A stretch of 64,000 nucleotides of DNA from the NCBI RefSeq assembly GCF_004519405.1, contig NZ_SGWI01000001.1, positions 1,116,001 to 1,180,000 on the forward strand. Reading direction: 5' to 3'. The stretch comes from Pseudomonas sp. BCA17. GTDB lineage: Bacteria; Pseudomonadota; Gammaproteobacteria; Pseudomonadales; Pseudomonadaceae. A program made the position numbers and the translations under genes. Numbering within the stretch: the stretch's first letter is position 1; the number at the start of each line of letters is the position of its first letter. Under the pieces are notes generated by a model, which was given only the letters and a program-made list of their open reading frames with translations, was not told the origin of the DNA and did no database searches. Positions 44,778-52,725 of this stretch are shown here, in pieces.

Positions 44778-45565
44778 ACGCTTACTGGCAGTGTCTGCGC
44801 GGCATCGTGCTACGTGAATGGCTGCGCTTTGTGCTGCAACGCACGCGGTTTCTCAGCGCCCTGGTACGCCCGCTGCTGTGGCTGCTGGTGTTTGCCGCCG
44901 GCTTTCGCGCCGCCCTGGGTATTTCGGTGATCGAACCCTACGACACCTACATCCCCTACGAGGTGTACATCATTCCAGGGCTGGCCTGCATGATCCTGCT
45001 GTTCAACGGCATGCAGGGATCGTTGTCGATGGTCTACGACCGCGAGATGGGCAGCATGCGTGTGCTGCTCACCAGCCCGTTGCCGCGCACGTTTTTGTTG
45101 TGCAGCAAGCTGGTGGCGACCGCGTTGATTTCGCTGCTGCAGGTGTATGGGTTCCTGGCGATTGCCTGGGTCTACGGCGTGCAGCCCCCGGCCATGGGCC
45201 TGTTGCTGGCGTTGCCGGCATTGCTGCTGGTGGCTTTGATGCTGAGCGCCCTGGGTCTGTTGCTGTCGAATGCAATCCGCCAGTTGGAGAACTTCGCCGG
45301 GGTGATGAATTTTGTGATTTTCCCGTTGTTCTTCCTGTCGTCGGCGCTGTATCCGCTGTGGAAGATGCGCGACTCCAGCGAGTGGCTGTACTGGCTGTGC
45401 GCAGTCAACCCGTTCACCCATGCGGTGGAACTGGTGCGTTTTGCGCTGTATGAACGCTTTGCCGGCCTGGCCCTGGCGGTGTGCCTGGGGTTGACCCTGG
45501 TGTTCGCGCTGCTGGCGGTGCTGACGTTCAACCCTCAACATGCGGCCCTGCGCAAGAAAGGCTGA
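44774..45565 (+). CDS. pedC: ABC-2 type permease of the quinoprotein alcohol system
   Basis: A 263-aa ABC-2 membrane protein with six helices (LVRPLLWLLVFAAGF, YIIPGLACMILLFNGMQ, ALISLLQVYGFLAIAWVYG, LLLALPALLLVALMLSALGLLL and two more). The motif REMGSMRVLLTSPLPR is that of drug/polysaccharide exporters. With PedB it forms an exporter in the same transcript. After its stop a palindrome, 45574-45597, precedes the rhodanese-like gene. Confidence 0.83.
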   Translation: MNAYWQCLRGIVLREWLRFVLQRTRFLSALVRPLLWLLVFAAGFRAALGISVIEPYDTYIPYEVYIIPGLACMILLFNGMQGSLSMVYDREMGSMRVLLTSPLPRTFLLCSKLVATALISLLQVYGFLAIAWVYGVQPPAMGLLLALPALLLVALMLSALGLLLSNAIRQLENFAGVMNFVIFPLFFLSSALYPLWKMRDSSEWLYWLCAVNPFTHAVELVRFALYERFAGLALAVCLGLTLVFALLAVLTFNPQHAALRKKG

Positions 45566-45573
45566 AACGCTTG

Positions 45574-45597
45574 AAACCAGTACTTTGGTACTGGTTT
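45574..45597. promoter_or_regulatory. perfect palindrome carrying the GGTACTGG motif
   Basis: AAACCAGTAC and GTACTGGTTT are perfect complements around TTTG, eight bases after the permease stop and about 76 bases before the next ATG. The half-sites repeat GGTACTGG seen upstream of other cluster units. It could be a LuxR-type operator. Because the right arm ends in four T, it might instead be an intrinsic terminator, or serve as both. Confidence 0.45.
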
Positions 45598-45672
45598 TCA
45601 TGTCTATCGTCGCATTCCCAAGGGCGTGGGACTGGCGTGTAATGGCGGCATAACGATAAGGATTATCCTGCC

Positions 45673-46212
45673 ATGCTGCCCGCTCGACTGCCCCTGTTGG
45701 CCCTGTTGTGCCTGTTTGTCGCCCACGCCCAGGGCGACACGCCGCTGTTTTCGGCCGAGGGTATGCGCATCGGCCTGTATCGCAGCCCTACTCCCGAGCA
45801 GGTGAGCGGTGCGACGACTCTCGACACGCCCGCCCTGCAAGCCCTGCTCACCCGGACGCCGCCACCGGTATTGATCGATGTTTACCGCCGCCAATGGCTG
45901 CAAGGCCGCTTCATCGAAGACCAGCCCCACGTCAACCTGCCCGGCAGCCACTGGCTGGCCAATACCGGCGACGGCGACCTCACGCCTGAGTGGCAGGGGT
46001 ACTTCGCCCGCCACTTGTACCACTACACCGGCGGCGACCTGACACGGCCGCTGGTGTTCTATTGCCGCTCCGATTGCTGGTTGAGTTGGAACGCGGTAAA
46101 ACGAGCCGCCAACCTGGGCTATACCTCTGTGTACTGGTATCGCGACGGCCTGGACGCGTGGGAGGCGGCAAAGCTGCCGGTGGCAACGGCACAACCAGAA
46201 CCCTTCCAATAA
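45673..46212 (+). CDS. PQQ-associated rhodanese-like protein with Cys-Trp motif
   Basis: A 179-aa secreted protein (signal peptide about 1-19). The rhodanese-like fold includes VLIDVYRRQWLQGRF and the loop VFYCRSDCWLSWNAVKRA, with Cys-Arg-Ser-Asp-Cys-Trp at the active-site position. This is the Cys-Cys-Trp motif protein found with PQQ-dependent alcohol oxidation genes. A role in thiol or redox handling in the periplasm is plausible. AAGGA lies 10 bases before the ATG. The AgmR gene follows 23 bases later. Confidence 0.78.
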   Translation: MLPARLPLLALLCLFVAHAQGDTPLFSAEGMRIGLYRSPTPEQVSGATTLDTPALQALLTRTPPPVLIDVYRRQWLQGRFIEDQPHVNLPGSHWLANTGDGDLTPEWQGYFARHLYHYTGGDLTRPLVFYCRSDCWLSWNAVKRAANLGYTSVYWYRDGLDAWEAAKLPVATAQPEPFQ

Positions 46213-46235
46213 TCAAAATAAAAAGGTGAACGGCC

Positions 46236-46901
46236 ATGTACAAAATCCTGATTGCCGACGATCACCCGTTGTTTCGCGAGGCGATTCATAACGTCATCAG
46301 CGATGGCTTCCCCGGCAGCGACATCATGGAAACCGCCGACCTGGACAGCGCTCTCGCCCTGACCCAGGACCACGACGACCTTGATCTGATCCTGCTGGAC
46401 CTGAACATGCCCGGCATGCATGGCCTCAACGGCCTGATCAACCTGCGCAACGAGTCGCCGACCATCCCGGTGGTGATTGTCTCGGCCGAGCAGGACAAGC
46501 AGATCGTGCTGCAAGCCATCACCTATGGTGCGGTGGGCTTCATCACCAAGTCCTCACCGCGCCAGCAAATGACCGAGGCGATCCGGCAGATCCTCAACGG
46601 CAACGTATACCTGCCACCGGACATCATTCGCACCCAGAAAAACACCGGGCAACGGCGCATGCACGATAACCCGAGCTTTGCCCCGGAACTGCTGCAGGCG
46701 CTGACACGCAAGCAATTGCTGGTGCTGGAACGCATGACCAAGGGTGAGTCGAACAAGCAGATCGCCTATACCCTGGAAATCGCCGAAACCACGGTGAAGG
46801 CCCATGTATCGGCCATTTTGCGCAAGTTGAATGTGCATAACCGTGTGCAGGCGATTCTCAGTGCCGGGGACATCGATTTCGGCTCATACCTGCGCCGCTG
46901 A
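46236..46901 (+). CDS. agmR: LuxR-family response regulator AgmR/ErbR
   Basis: A 221-aa NarL-type regulator. The receiver domain has Asp8-Asp9 and phospho-Asp55 ([10 protein letters not shown]), with Lys in VGFITKSS. The C-terminal helix-turn-helix is [37 protein letters not shown] (in parts). Its relatives (AgmR, ErbR, PedR1) activate glycerol and ethanol quinoprotein pathways. Two HDLLQPLN hybrid kinases in this region (31577-32947 and 47031-48983) are its likely partners. The second pair known to switch between calcium and lanthanide enzymes (PedS2/PedR2) is not in the window. Confidence 0.87.
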   Translation: MYKILIADDHPLFREAIHNVISDGFPGSDIMETADLDSALALTQDHDDLDLILLDLNMPGMHGLNGLINLRNESPTIPVVIVSAEQDKQIVLQAITYGAVGFITKSSPRQQMTEAIRQILNGNVYLPPDIIRTQKNTGQRRMHDNPSFAPELLQALTRKQLLVLERMTKGESNKQIAYTLEIAETTVKAHVSAILRKLNVHNRVQAILSAGDIDFGSYLRR

Positions 46902-46935
46902 CCTCACCCCACGCAAGGTGGCAAGCCCCATTTAT

Positions 46936-47036
46936 TGTAGGAGCGAGCTTGCTCGCGAAGAACTCACGGGCGCCGCGTTCATCCAGGCAACACGCGTTAT
47001 CGTTGACGTTTTTCGCGAGCAAGCTCGCTCCTACAG
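46936..47036. repeat. REPIN that overlaps the end of the hybrid kinase gene
   Basis: TGTAGGAGCGAGCTTGCTCGC and its complement flank a 53-base spacer nearly equal to that at 5805-5904. The right REP ends at 47036 inside the coding region of the minus-strand kinase: its TAG stop (47031-47033) and the last coding base triplet belong to the repeat. It fills the gap between convergent genes. Confidence 0.9.
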
Positions 47037-48983
47037 ACGGCGGGCCGGGCCGAGCAGGTGGCTCATGGCGGTCTTGAGTTTCATGGGTCGCACAGGCTTG
47101 TGCATCAACGTGTACCCCAGCTCACGGATCTGCTGCTTCAACTCATTGCTGTAGTTGGCGGTGATCATCATGGCCGGGATTGCACTGCCGCGCCGGGCGT
47201 TGATGCGGGCCACGGCGTCCACCCCGTTCTGATCGTCGTCCAGGTGATAGTCGGCGATCAACAGGTCGGCCTCGGCATGGTAGTTATCCACCTGCCGCGC
47301 CAGGTCCTGCTCCGACAACGCAGTGATGACCCGGCAGCCCCACCCTTCCAGCAACGTGCGCATACCGGCGCAGATTGCCGCGTCGTTATCCAGTACCCAT
47401 ACCCGTGCGCCTTGCAGGCGTTCCAGCAACGGTTCGCTCACAGAGGCCAACGGCAGTGGCTTGGGCGCGGTGGCGCTGAGCGGAACCTCCACCGAAAACA
47501 TCGACCCCTTGCCCGGCCAGGACCTGACGCTGATGCGGTGGCCGAGTATCCCGGCGATTTTTTCCACGATCGCCAGCCCCAGGCCCAGCCCACGATCCTG
47601 GTCCGGGCGCTGTACGTCGCCACGTTTGAACTCTTGGAAAATCTCCTCCAGGCGCTCCTCGGCAATGCCCATGCCGCTGTCCCACACCTGGATCGATAAG
47701 CGTTGATGGTGGCGCCGACAGCCGAGCACCACGCGCCCTTTATAGGTGTAGCGAAGTGCGTTGCTCAGCAGGTTGCGCAGAATCCGCGCGAGCAGCTGGA
47801 TGTCACTGCGCACCAGCGCCGAGCAGCCGATAAAGTGCAGCGCCAGCCCTTCGGCGCGGGCCAGTTGGGTGTACTCGGCGGCCAGGTTGTCCAGCAGTTC
47901 GCTGAGGGCAAAAGGTGCGATATCGGCCTTGATCACCCCGGCATCCAGCTTGGAAATATCCACCAAGGTACCCAGCAGGTTTTCCACGTCTTCCAGGGAG
48001 TTGCTCACGTTACGCACCAGGGTTTCGCAGGGACGCTCCAGCAACGCGCTGGTAAAGAGCCGGGCGGCATTCAGCGGCTGCAACAGGTCATGGCTGACGG
48101 CGGCGAGGAATTTGGTTTTCGACAGATTAGCCCGTTCGGCCTCCAGCTTGGCGTCGCGCAAGCGGGTCTCCATACGGCGACGCTCATCGATCTCCTTCAA
48201 CAGCTGGTCGTTGAGCGCGGTGAGTTCCGAGGTGCGCTGGGCCACACGCTGCTCCAGATGTTGATAAGCCTGGTGCAAGGCTTCGGCCGTGCGGCGGCGC
48301 TCGGTGATGTCGCGGATCAGCACGAAAATCCCCACCACTTCGCCAGTGGCCAACACGTTCGGCACATAGGAACGCAGCATGTAGCGCTCCTGGTTGTTGA
48401 TGTTGGTCTCGGCAAATTCGAAGGTCACGCTCTCCCCGGCCAGGGCGCGTGCGACATAGGCGTCCAGGCGCTGACAGTGCTGCTCGCTGTGCACTTCGCG
48501 CAGGCTTTGCCCGAGCATCATGCCGCGCGGCCAGCAGTACCACTCTTCATACACTTTGTTGGTGAATTCGTAGACCAGGTCGGCATTCAGGTAACCGATC
48601 AGGGCAGGCACGTTGTCGGTGATCAGGCGAATCCAGCGCTCGCTTTCCTGAGCCTTCTGCGCCGCCACCTGTTCGCCGCGCAGGGTTTCGGCGCGCAGCC
48701 GGGCGTTGATCAGCAGATGGTTGCTGGCCTTGAGTTCGGCCATCGCCTGGTTCAGCGCATCGGTGCGTTCGCGCACTTGCTCGGCCAACACCACCGAATG
48801 CTGGAAGGTGGTGTAAGGGTTGTTGCCCTGGGTCATGCCCGACTCGATGCGCTCGATCAGCGCCGCGTTGATGCGCGCCAGCTTGTGGTTGTCCTGTTGC
48901 AACCGGGCCACCTGGGCGAGCAGTTCAGCGTCGGCCTCGGGCAATGGCGACCCCGGTGAAGGTCTGGTTGATATGCATGCCAT
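47031..48983 (-). CDS. PAS-containing hybrid sensor kinase (ErcS'/PedS1-like)
   Basis: A soluble kinase of 650 aa. An N-terminal coiled coil (about 20-115) leads to a PAS domain (about 118-228, WIRLITDNVPALIGYLNADLVYEF), a second coiled coil, HisKA with His298 (AAVSHDLLQPLNAARLF), HATPase boxes (NLLSNALRYT, DSGMGIAE, GLGLGLAIVEKIA) and a receiver (ARVWVLDNDAAICAGM, phospho-Asp in LLIADYHLDD). ATG 48983 is preferred because GGAGAA precedes it by eight bases; ATG 48998 has no site. The gene overlaps the FIST gene by 59 bases. The last residues come from a REPIN. Confidence 0.82.
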   Translation of the reverse strand: MACISTRPSPGSPLPEADAELLAQVARLQQDNHKLARINAALIERIESGMTQGNNPYTTFQHSVVLAEQVRERTDALNQAMAELKASNHLLINARLRAETLRGEQVAAQKAQESERWIRLITDNVPALIGYLNADLVYEFTNKVYEEWYCWPRGMMLGQSLREVHSEQHCQRLDAYVARALAGESVTFEFAETNINNQERYMLRSYVPNVLATGEVVGIFVLIRDITERRRTAEALHQAYQHLEQRVAQRTSELTALNDQLLKEIDERRRMETRLRDAKLEAERANLSKTKFLAAVSHDLLQPLNAARLFTSALLERPCETLVRNVSNSLEDVENLLGTLVDISKLDAGVIKADIAPFALSELLDNLAAEYTQLARAEGLALHFIGCSALVRSDIQLLARILRNLLSNALRYTYKGRVVLGCRRHHQRLSIQVWDSGMGIAEERLEEIFQEFKRGDVQRPDQDRGLGLGLAIVEKIAGILGHRISVRSWPGKGSMFSVEVPLSATAPKPLPLASVSEPLLERLQGARVWVLDNDAAICAGMRTLLEGWGCRVITALSEQDLARQVDNYHAEADLLIADYHLDDDQNGVDAVARINARRGSAIPAMMITANYSNELKQQIRELGYTLMHKPVRPMKLKTAMSHLLGPARRL

Positions 48984-50070
48984 TGAACTGTTCTCCATAG
49001 GTGTTGAAGCCCATCACCCGGTGGTCGCGCAGAAAGGTGCCCATCGGCTCCAGGTCGCCGTTGTCTTCCAGCTCCAGGCGGCGCAGGAAACAATCGCAGC
49101 CGATCGTCAGCAGCAGGTCGCCGAGGCGCGATTGCAGGCCGTCGAACAAACGTTCCAGGTTGGGCAGGATCGGTCCCGGTTTCATCGCGGTCAGCACGAT
49201 GCCGTTTTCCACCGCGCAGTAGAAACTCAGGCTGAGGTCGTCATGCACCTGCTGGATCGCACGCACGTAGTAATAGTCGTGGATACGCACCGCCAGCGGG
49301 TGTGCGGCGAAGGTGCGGTGGTCAAGGTCGGCCACGGCGACGCCGATATGCCGCGCGTATTCTTCGGCGGCGGGCTCGGCGTTGAGTTCGAACACGCGAC
49401 GCGATGGGCTGTCGGCGCCGGTCACCACCAGTTTTTCCGTGCGCGGCAGGAGGTGGTGGGTGGTGAACACCTCGAAATCCAGCCAGGTATTGACCAGCAC
49501 CACCACCGCCGCACCGCTGTGGAACACGCCGTTGAAGTACACGTGGGTGTGGGTAAGGAAATTGTCATCACCGGCCGAACCGCCGAAGTGCGGGATATCG
49601 CCCAGGGCGGCGCTGAGGGCGGCAAGGACCATTTCCTCACGGCTGGACAAGCCGTCAAGCAGGGTCAAGGCGAAGGTGTTGCCCTTGATCGGCGCCAGGG
49701 TGTTGCTGCGACAGCCGCCGACAAGACGTTCGACCATGTCCTGGGCGTCAATCAGGCTGAAGTGCTCCACCTGGTCGATCAGCTCGGTGGCGATAGAGAA
49801 GTGCGCGTGGTGGAAGCCTATTGCGGTGATGCAATTGCGCCCGTAGCCCTGGGGCGTGATCTCGCCAGCGCTGGTACAGCCGACCACGCGCACACTGCCG
49901 AAACACTCTTGCAAGGCTTGGCCCAGGGCCTGCAAGTCATAAGACGCCGAGCAGAAAAACAACACGAACCCCAGGTACGGATGCAGCAGTTGCCGCGCCA
50001 GCTCCTCGGCGGCCTGCCCGGCATCGGCAGCCTGGGACATGGCACTGACTACGCCTTCGGTGTTGTGCAT
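48925..50070 (-). CDS. FIST-domain signal input protein
   Basis: A 381-aa soluble protein with FIST N and FIST C sensory domains. Seen are FVLFFCSASYDLQALGQAL, VVGCTSAGEITPQGYG, HFGGSAGDDNF and, in the C-terminal part, FYCAVENGIVLTAMKPG and MGFNTYGEQFNGMHINQTF. FIST domains bind small ligands, possibly amino acids, and usually feed kinases. Here the gene runs into the hybrid kinase by 59 bases, suggesting one sensing unit. A motif similar to others in the cluster stands 55-70 bases before its ATG. Confidence 0.85.
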   Translation of the reverse strand: MHNTEGVVSAMSQAADAGQAAEELARQLLHPYLGFVLFFCSASYDLQALGQALQECFGSVRVVGCTSAGEITPQGYGRNCITAIGFHHAHFSIATELIDQVEHFSLIDAQDMVERLVGGCRSNTLAPIKGNTFALTLLDGLSSREEMVLAALSAALGDIPHFGGSAGDDNFLTHTHVYFNGVFHSGAAVVVLVNTWLDFEVFTTHHLLPRTEKLVVTGADSPSRRVFELNAEPAAEEYARHIGVAVADLDHRTFAAHPLAVRIHDYYYVRAIQQVHDDLSLSFYCAVENGIVLTAMKPGPILPNLERLFDGLQSRLGDLLLTIGCDCFLRRLELEDNGDLEPMGTFLRDHRVMGFNTYGEQFNGMHINQTFTGVAIARGRR

Positions 50071-50124
50071 CGTGGACTCCCCTTCTGAGGCCCAAGTGTA
50101 CGAAGGGCTGGGGATGGGGCCTAT

Positions 50125-50142
50125 GCTACTTGGGTACTGGGC
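50125..50142. promoter_or_regulatory. GCTACTTGGGTACTGG motif upstream of the FIST-kinase unit
   Basis: GCTACTTGGGTACTGGGC lies about 55-72 bases before the FIST gene ATG (minus strand). It is the fourth copy of the CTAC...GGTACTGG pattern near quinoprotein-region units. Confidence 0.4.
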
Positions 50143-50164
50143 GGGGGCTGCGATGGGATAAGAC

Positions 50165-50182
50165 GGGCCCGGTCACGGGCCC
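50165..50182 (-). terminator. GC-rich terminator after the TauE gene
   Basis: GGGCCCG and CGGGCCC pair around GTCA, six bases after the stop of the exporter gene. On the minus strand the hairpin is followed by TCTTATCCC, a modest T-rich tail. It separates the sulfide unit from the FIST promoter region. Confidence 0.6.
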
Positions 50183-50187
50183 GGCAC

Positions 50188-51000
50188 TTAGGATGTAAGA
50201 ACGGCCTTGAACAACATGCCAACGGCCACCAGCACGCACAGGCCGGCAAAACCCACCTGCAAGGTGCGGGCGGGAACCCGCGCGCACAGGCGCCGGCCGA
50301 CCAGCATGCCGACGACACTCGCACCGATGAACACCCAGCCCAGCGGCTCTATGCGCACGCCCGCGTGGAACGCGCCGCCCACGCCGATCAACGAGATCAG
50401 GCTGATCACCATCAAGGAGGTGGCGACGATGCCGCGCATCTGCACATCGGTGAGTTGCTTGAATGCCGGCACGATCAGGAAGCCGCCACCCACCCCCAGC
50501 AGCCCCGACACCGCACCGGTCACGGCGCCCAGCGCAGCCAGCGTCGCGCTGCACTTGGCGGTCCAGGCCAGGCGCCCGGTCTGCTGGTTGAGCATGCAGT
50601 TCTTCTGGCCCCAGGAAGCGGCACCATGGTCACTCGGCCCGGTCTGGTTTTTTTCGCGCTGCAACATGCGCCAGGCCACCAGCACCATCAACCCGCTGAA
50701 GAGGCCCATCAGCAGGTGTTCCGGCAATTGGTGGGCGAGGAACACCCCCAGGGGTGAAAACAGGCCACCGAGCACAGCGATCAACAACGCCGCACGATAA
50801 CGAACCAACCCATGGCGCAACCCATCGACCGCACCGACGGCCGCAGCCGCGCCGACGGCGAGCAGCGATACCGGCGCGGCCTGGGTCATGCTCAGGCCCA
50901 GCCCCAGCACCAACGCCGGTACCCCGAGGATACCGCCGCCCGCACCGGTCAAGCCCATCACCACGCCCATCAGTAAGCCCAACACACTGGCCAGCAGCAT
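50188..51000 (-). CDS. TauE/SafE-family sulfite exporter
   Basis: A 270-aa membrane protein with about eight helices and two family repeats: GVVMGLTGAGGGILGVPALVLG at the N-terminus and GAVSGLLGVGGGFLIVPAFKQL in the second half. Such proteins export sulfite or sulfoacids. Sulfite is the product of persulfide dioxygenase encoded nearby, so removal of sulfite from sulfide oxidation is likely. Its ATG directly follows the stop of the SQR gene, so both are co-translated. Confidence 0.85.
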   Translation of the reverse strand: MLLASVLGLLMGVVMGLTGAGGGILGVPALVLGLGLSMTQAAPVSLLAVGAAAAVGAVDGLRHGLVRYRAALLIAVLGGLFSPLGVFLAHQLPEHLLMGLFSGLMVLVAWRMLQREKNQTGPSDHGAASWGQKNCMLNQQTGRLAWTAKCSATLAALGAVTGAVSGLLGVGGGFLIVPAFKQLTDVQMRGIVATSLMVISLISLIGVGGAFHAGVRIEPLGWVFIGASVVGMLVGRRLCARVPARTLQVGFAGLCVLVAVGMLFKAVLTS

Positions 51001-52245
51001 TCAGTCCACCTTGCTCAGGCGGGTCAGCCATTCGCGGCCCTTGAGCATGCCGTTCCAGTAGAACCATGGCAGCAGGGTCGCCTTGAGGAACCACATCGAA
51101 CGCCGCGCCCGGGTGGGGTCGAGGGGAAAGGTCGGCAGCAGCTTGCCGCCGTAGCCGAACTCGGCCAACACCACCTTGCCCTTCTCCACCGTCAGCGGGC
51201 AGGAACCGTAGCCGTCATACTTGAGCGGCAGCGGCGCTTGCTTGCGCAGGGCCAGCAGGTTTTCGGCAACCACCACGATTTGCTTGCGTACCGCAGCGGC
51301 GGTCTTGGCGTTAGTGGTGGAGCACACATCGCCCAGGCCGAAGATGTGCGGGTAACGCACATGTTGCAGGCTGTGGGGGTTCACCTCGCACCAGCCGGCG
51401 GCATCGGCCAAGGCGCTGTGGCGGATGAAGTCCGGCGACACTTGCGGTGGCACCACATGCAGCAGGTCGAAGGTTTTTTCCTGGAGCGTGACGTTACCCT
51501 CGGTGTCCTTCACTTCGAACCAGGCTTTGCGGGCCGGGCCATCGACTTTCACCAGGTTGGAATTGAACGCCAGCCGGGCGTTGTACTTTTCCACGTATTT
51601 CATCAACGGCGGTACAAAGGTCGCCACACCGAACAGCGCAGCGCCGGCCAGGTTGAATTCCACGTCGAGGCTGTTCAGGCGGCCTTGCTTGAGCCAGTGA
51701 TCGCAGGACAGGTACATCGCCTTTTGCGGTGCGCCCGCGCATTTGATCGGCATCGCCGGCTGGGTAAAGATTGCCTTGCCGCCCTTGAGTTGCTGCACCA
51801 ATTGCCAGGTGTAGGCGGCATGTTCATAGCTGTAATTGGACGTGACGCCGTTCTGGCCAAGGGTCTCTTGCAGGCCCTCGACCTTCTCCCAGGCCAGGCG
51901 CAGGCCGGGGCACACGATGAGGTTGTTCCAAGTGACGCGTTGCCCGCTGTCGAGCACCAGGCTGCGCTCGTCCGGCAGCAATTCGGTGACGGCGGCCTGC
52001 ACCCAGGTGACGCCATTGGGCAGCACGTCAGCCAGCGGGCGGCGAGTCTTTTTCACGTCATAGGCGCCACCGCCCACCAGCGTCCAGGCCGGCTGGTAGC
52101 AGTGGTGATCGCTCGGTTCAATCAAGGTGATGTTCAGGTGGGGGTCGCGCTTGAGCAGGCTGGCCAGCAGGCCAATGCCTGCCGAGCCGCCGCCGATGAC
52201 TACGATATCGCCACTGATGGTTGGGCCACCGTGTTGGTCATTCAT
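51001..52245 (-). CDS. sqr: sulfide:quinone oxidoreductase, type II
   Basis: A 414-aa flavoprotein related to human SQOR. The FAD motif is VIGGGSAGIGLLA (residue 16 onward). Two redox cysteines align with the type II enzyme: Cys169 (IKCAGAPQK) and Cys349 (GYGSCPLTV). The flavin-side motif GLGDVCSTTNAKTAAAVRKQ and a C-terminal amphipathic region (TLLPWFYWNGMLKG) for membrane attachment are visible. It oxidises hydrogen sulfide to persulfide and reduces quinone. Start at 52245 (MNDQHGG) is chosen; the open frame beyond is not supported. Confidence 0.88.
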   Translation of the reverse strand: MNDQHGGPTISGDIVVIGGGSAGIGLLASLLKRDPHLNITLIEPSDHHCYQPAWTLVGGGAYDVKKTRRPLADVLPNGVTWVQAAVTELLPDERSLVLDSGQRVTWNNLIVCPGLRLAWEKVEGLQETLGQNGVTSNYSYEHAAYTWQLVQQLKGGKAIFTQPAMPIKCAGAPQKAMYLSCDHWLKQGRLNSLDVEFNLAGAALFGVATFVPPLMKYVEKYNARLAFNSNLVKVDGPARKAWFEVKDTEGNVTLQEKTFDLLHVVPPQVSPDFIRHSALADAAGWCEVNPHSLQHVRYPHIFGLGDVCSTTNAKTAAAVRKQIVVVAENLLALRKQAPLPLKYDGYGSCPLTVEKGKVVLAEFGYGGKLLPTFPLDPTRARRSMWFLKATLLPWFYWNGMLKGREWLTRLSKVD

Positions 52246-52295
52246 GGTCGATCGCCTTCTTGTTGCATGCACACAAGGGTCGCTGCCGGATGGCG

Positions 52296-52631
52296 TCACG
52301 CCCAGCTTTTTATGACCGCGCCGCAGTACAGCCCGGACAGGGTCTTCATCACTTGAATCACTTCGTGGCTGGCCAGCCCGTAGAAAATGTATTTGCCTTC
52401 CCGACGGGTAGCGACCAAGCCTTCATCACGCAGGATGCCCAGTTGTTGCGACAGGGTGGGCTGGCGTACGCCGGTCATGGTTTCCAGCTCGCCCACGTTG
52501 CGCTCGCCCTGGGTCAACTGGCAGAGAATCAACAAACGATCCTCGTTGGCCAACGCCTTGAGCAACGTACAGGCCTTGGACGCCGATGCACGCAGCTGGG
52601 CGACTTCGCCTTCACTCAACGTAGATTCCAT
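52296..52631 (-). CDS. bigR: ArsR-family sulfide-responsive repressor (BigR/SqrR type)
   Basis: A 111-aa winged-helix repressor. The recognition helix is RQPTLSQQLGILRDEGLVATRREGKYIFY. It has Cys21, Cys37 and Cys103; Cys37 and Cys103 are 66 apart, the same spacing as the pair that forms a tetrasulfide in SqrR/BigR. Persulfide modification releases DNA. ATG 52631 has GAGG upstream. The gene stands 50 bases before sqr in the same direction and is divergent from the persulfide dioxygenase gene, with a perfect operator between them. Confidence 0.87.
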   Translation of the reverse strand: MESTLSEGEVAQLRASASKACTLLKALANEDRLLILCQLTQGERNVGELETMTGVRQPTLSQQLGILRDEGLVATRREGKYIFYGLASHEVIQVMKTLSGLYCGAVIKSWA

Positions 52632-52682
52632 TTGCCTCAGGTCCTTTCCGTCACTTAAGCTCAAAACATTATGTGTAAATGT

Positions 52683-52702
52683 AAAGTGATTGTAATCACT
52701 TT
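52683..52702. promoter_or_regulatory. operator palindrome of the sulfide unit
   Basis: AAAGTGATT and AATCACTTT are perfect inverted 9-mers around GT. The site lies between the divergent bigR (start 52631) and persulfide dioxygenase (start 52726) genes, 24 bases before the latter. Size, symmetry and place fit an ArsR-family dimer that would control both directions. Confidence 0.7.
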
Positions 52703-52725
52703 TTTCAGCATCGGGGGCAGCCGTC

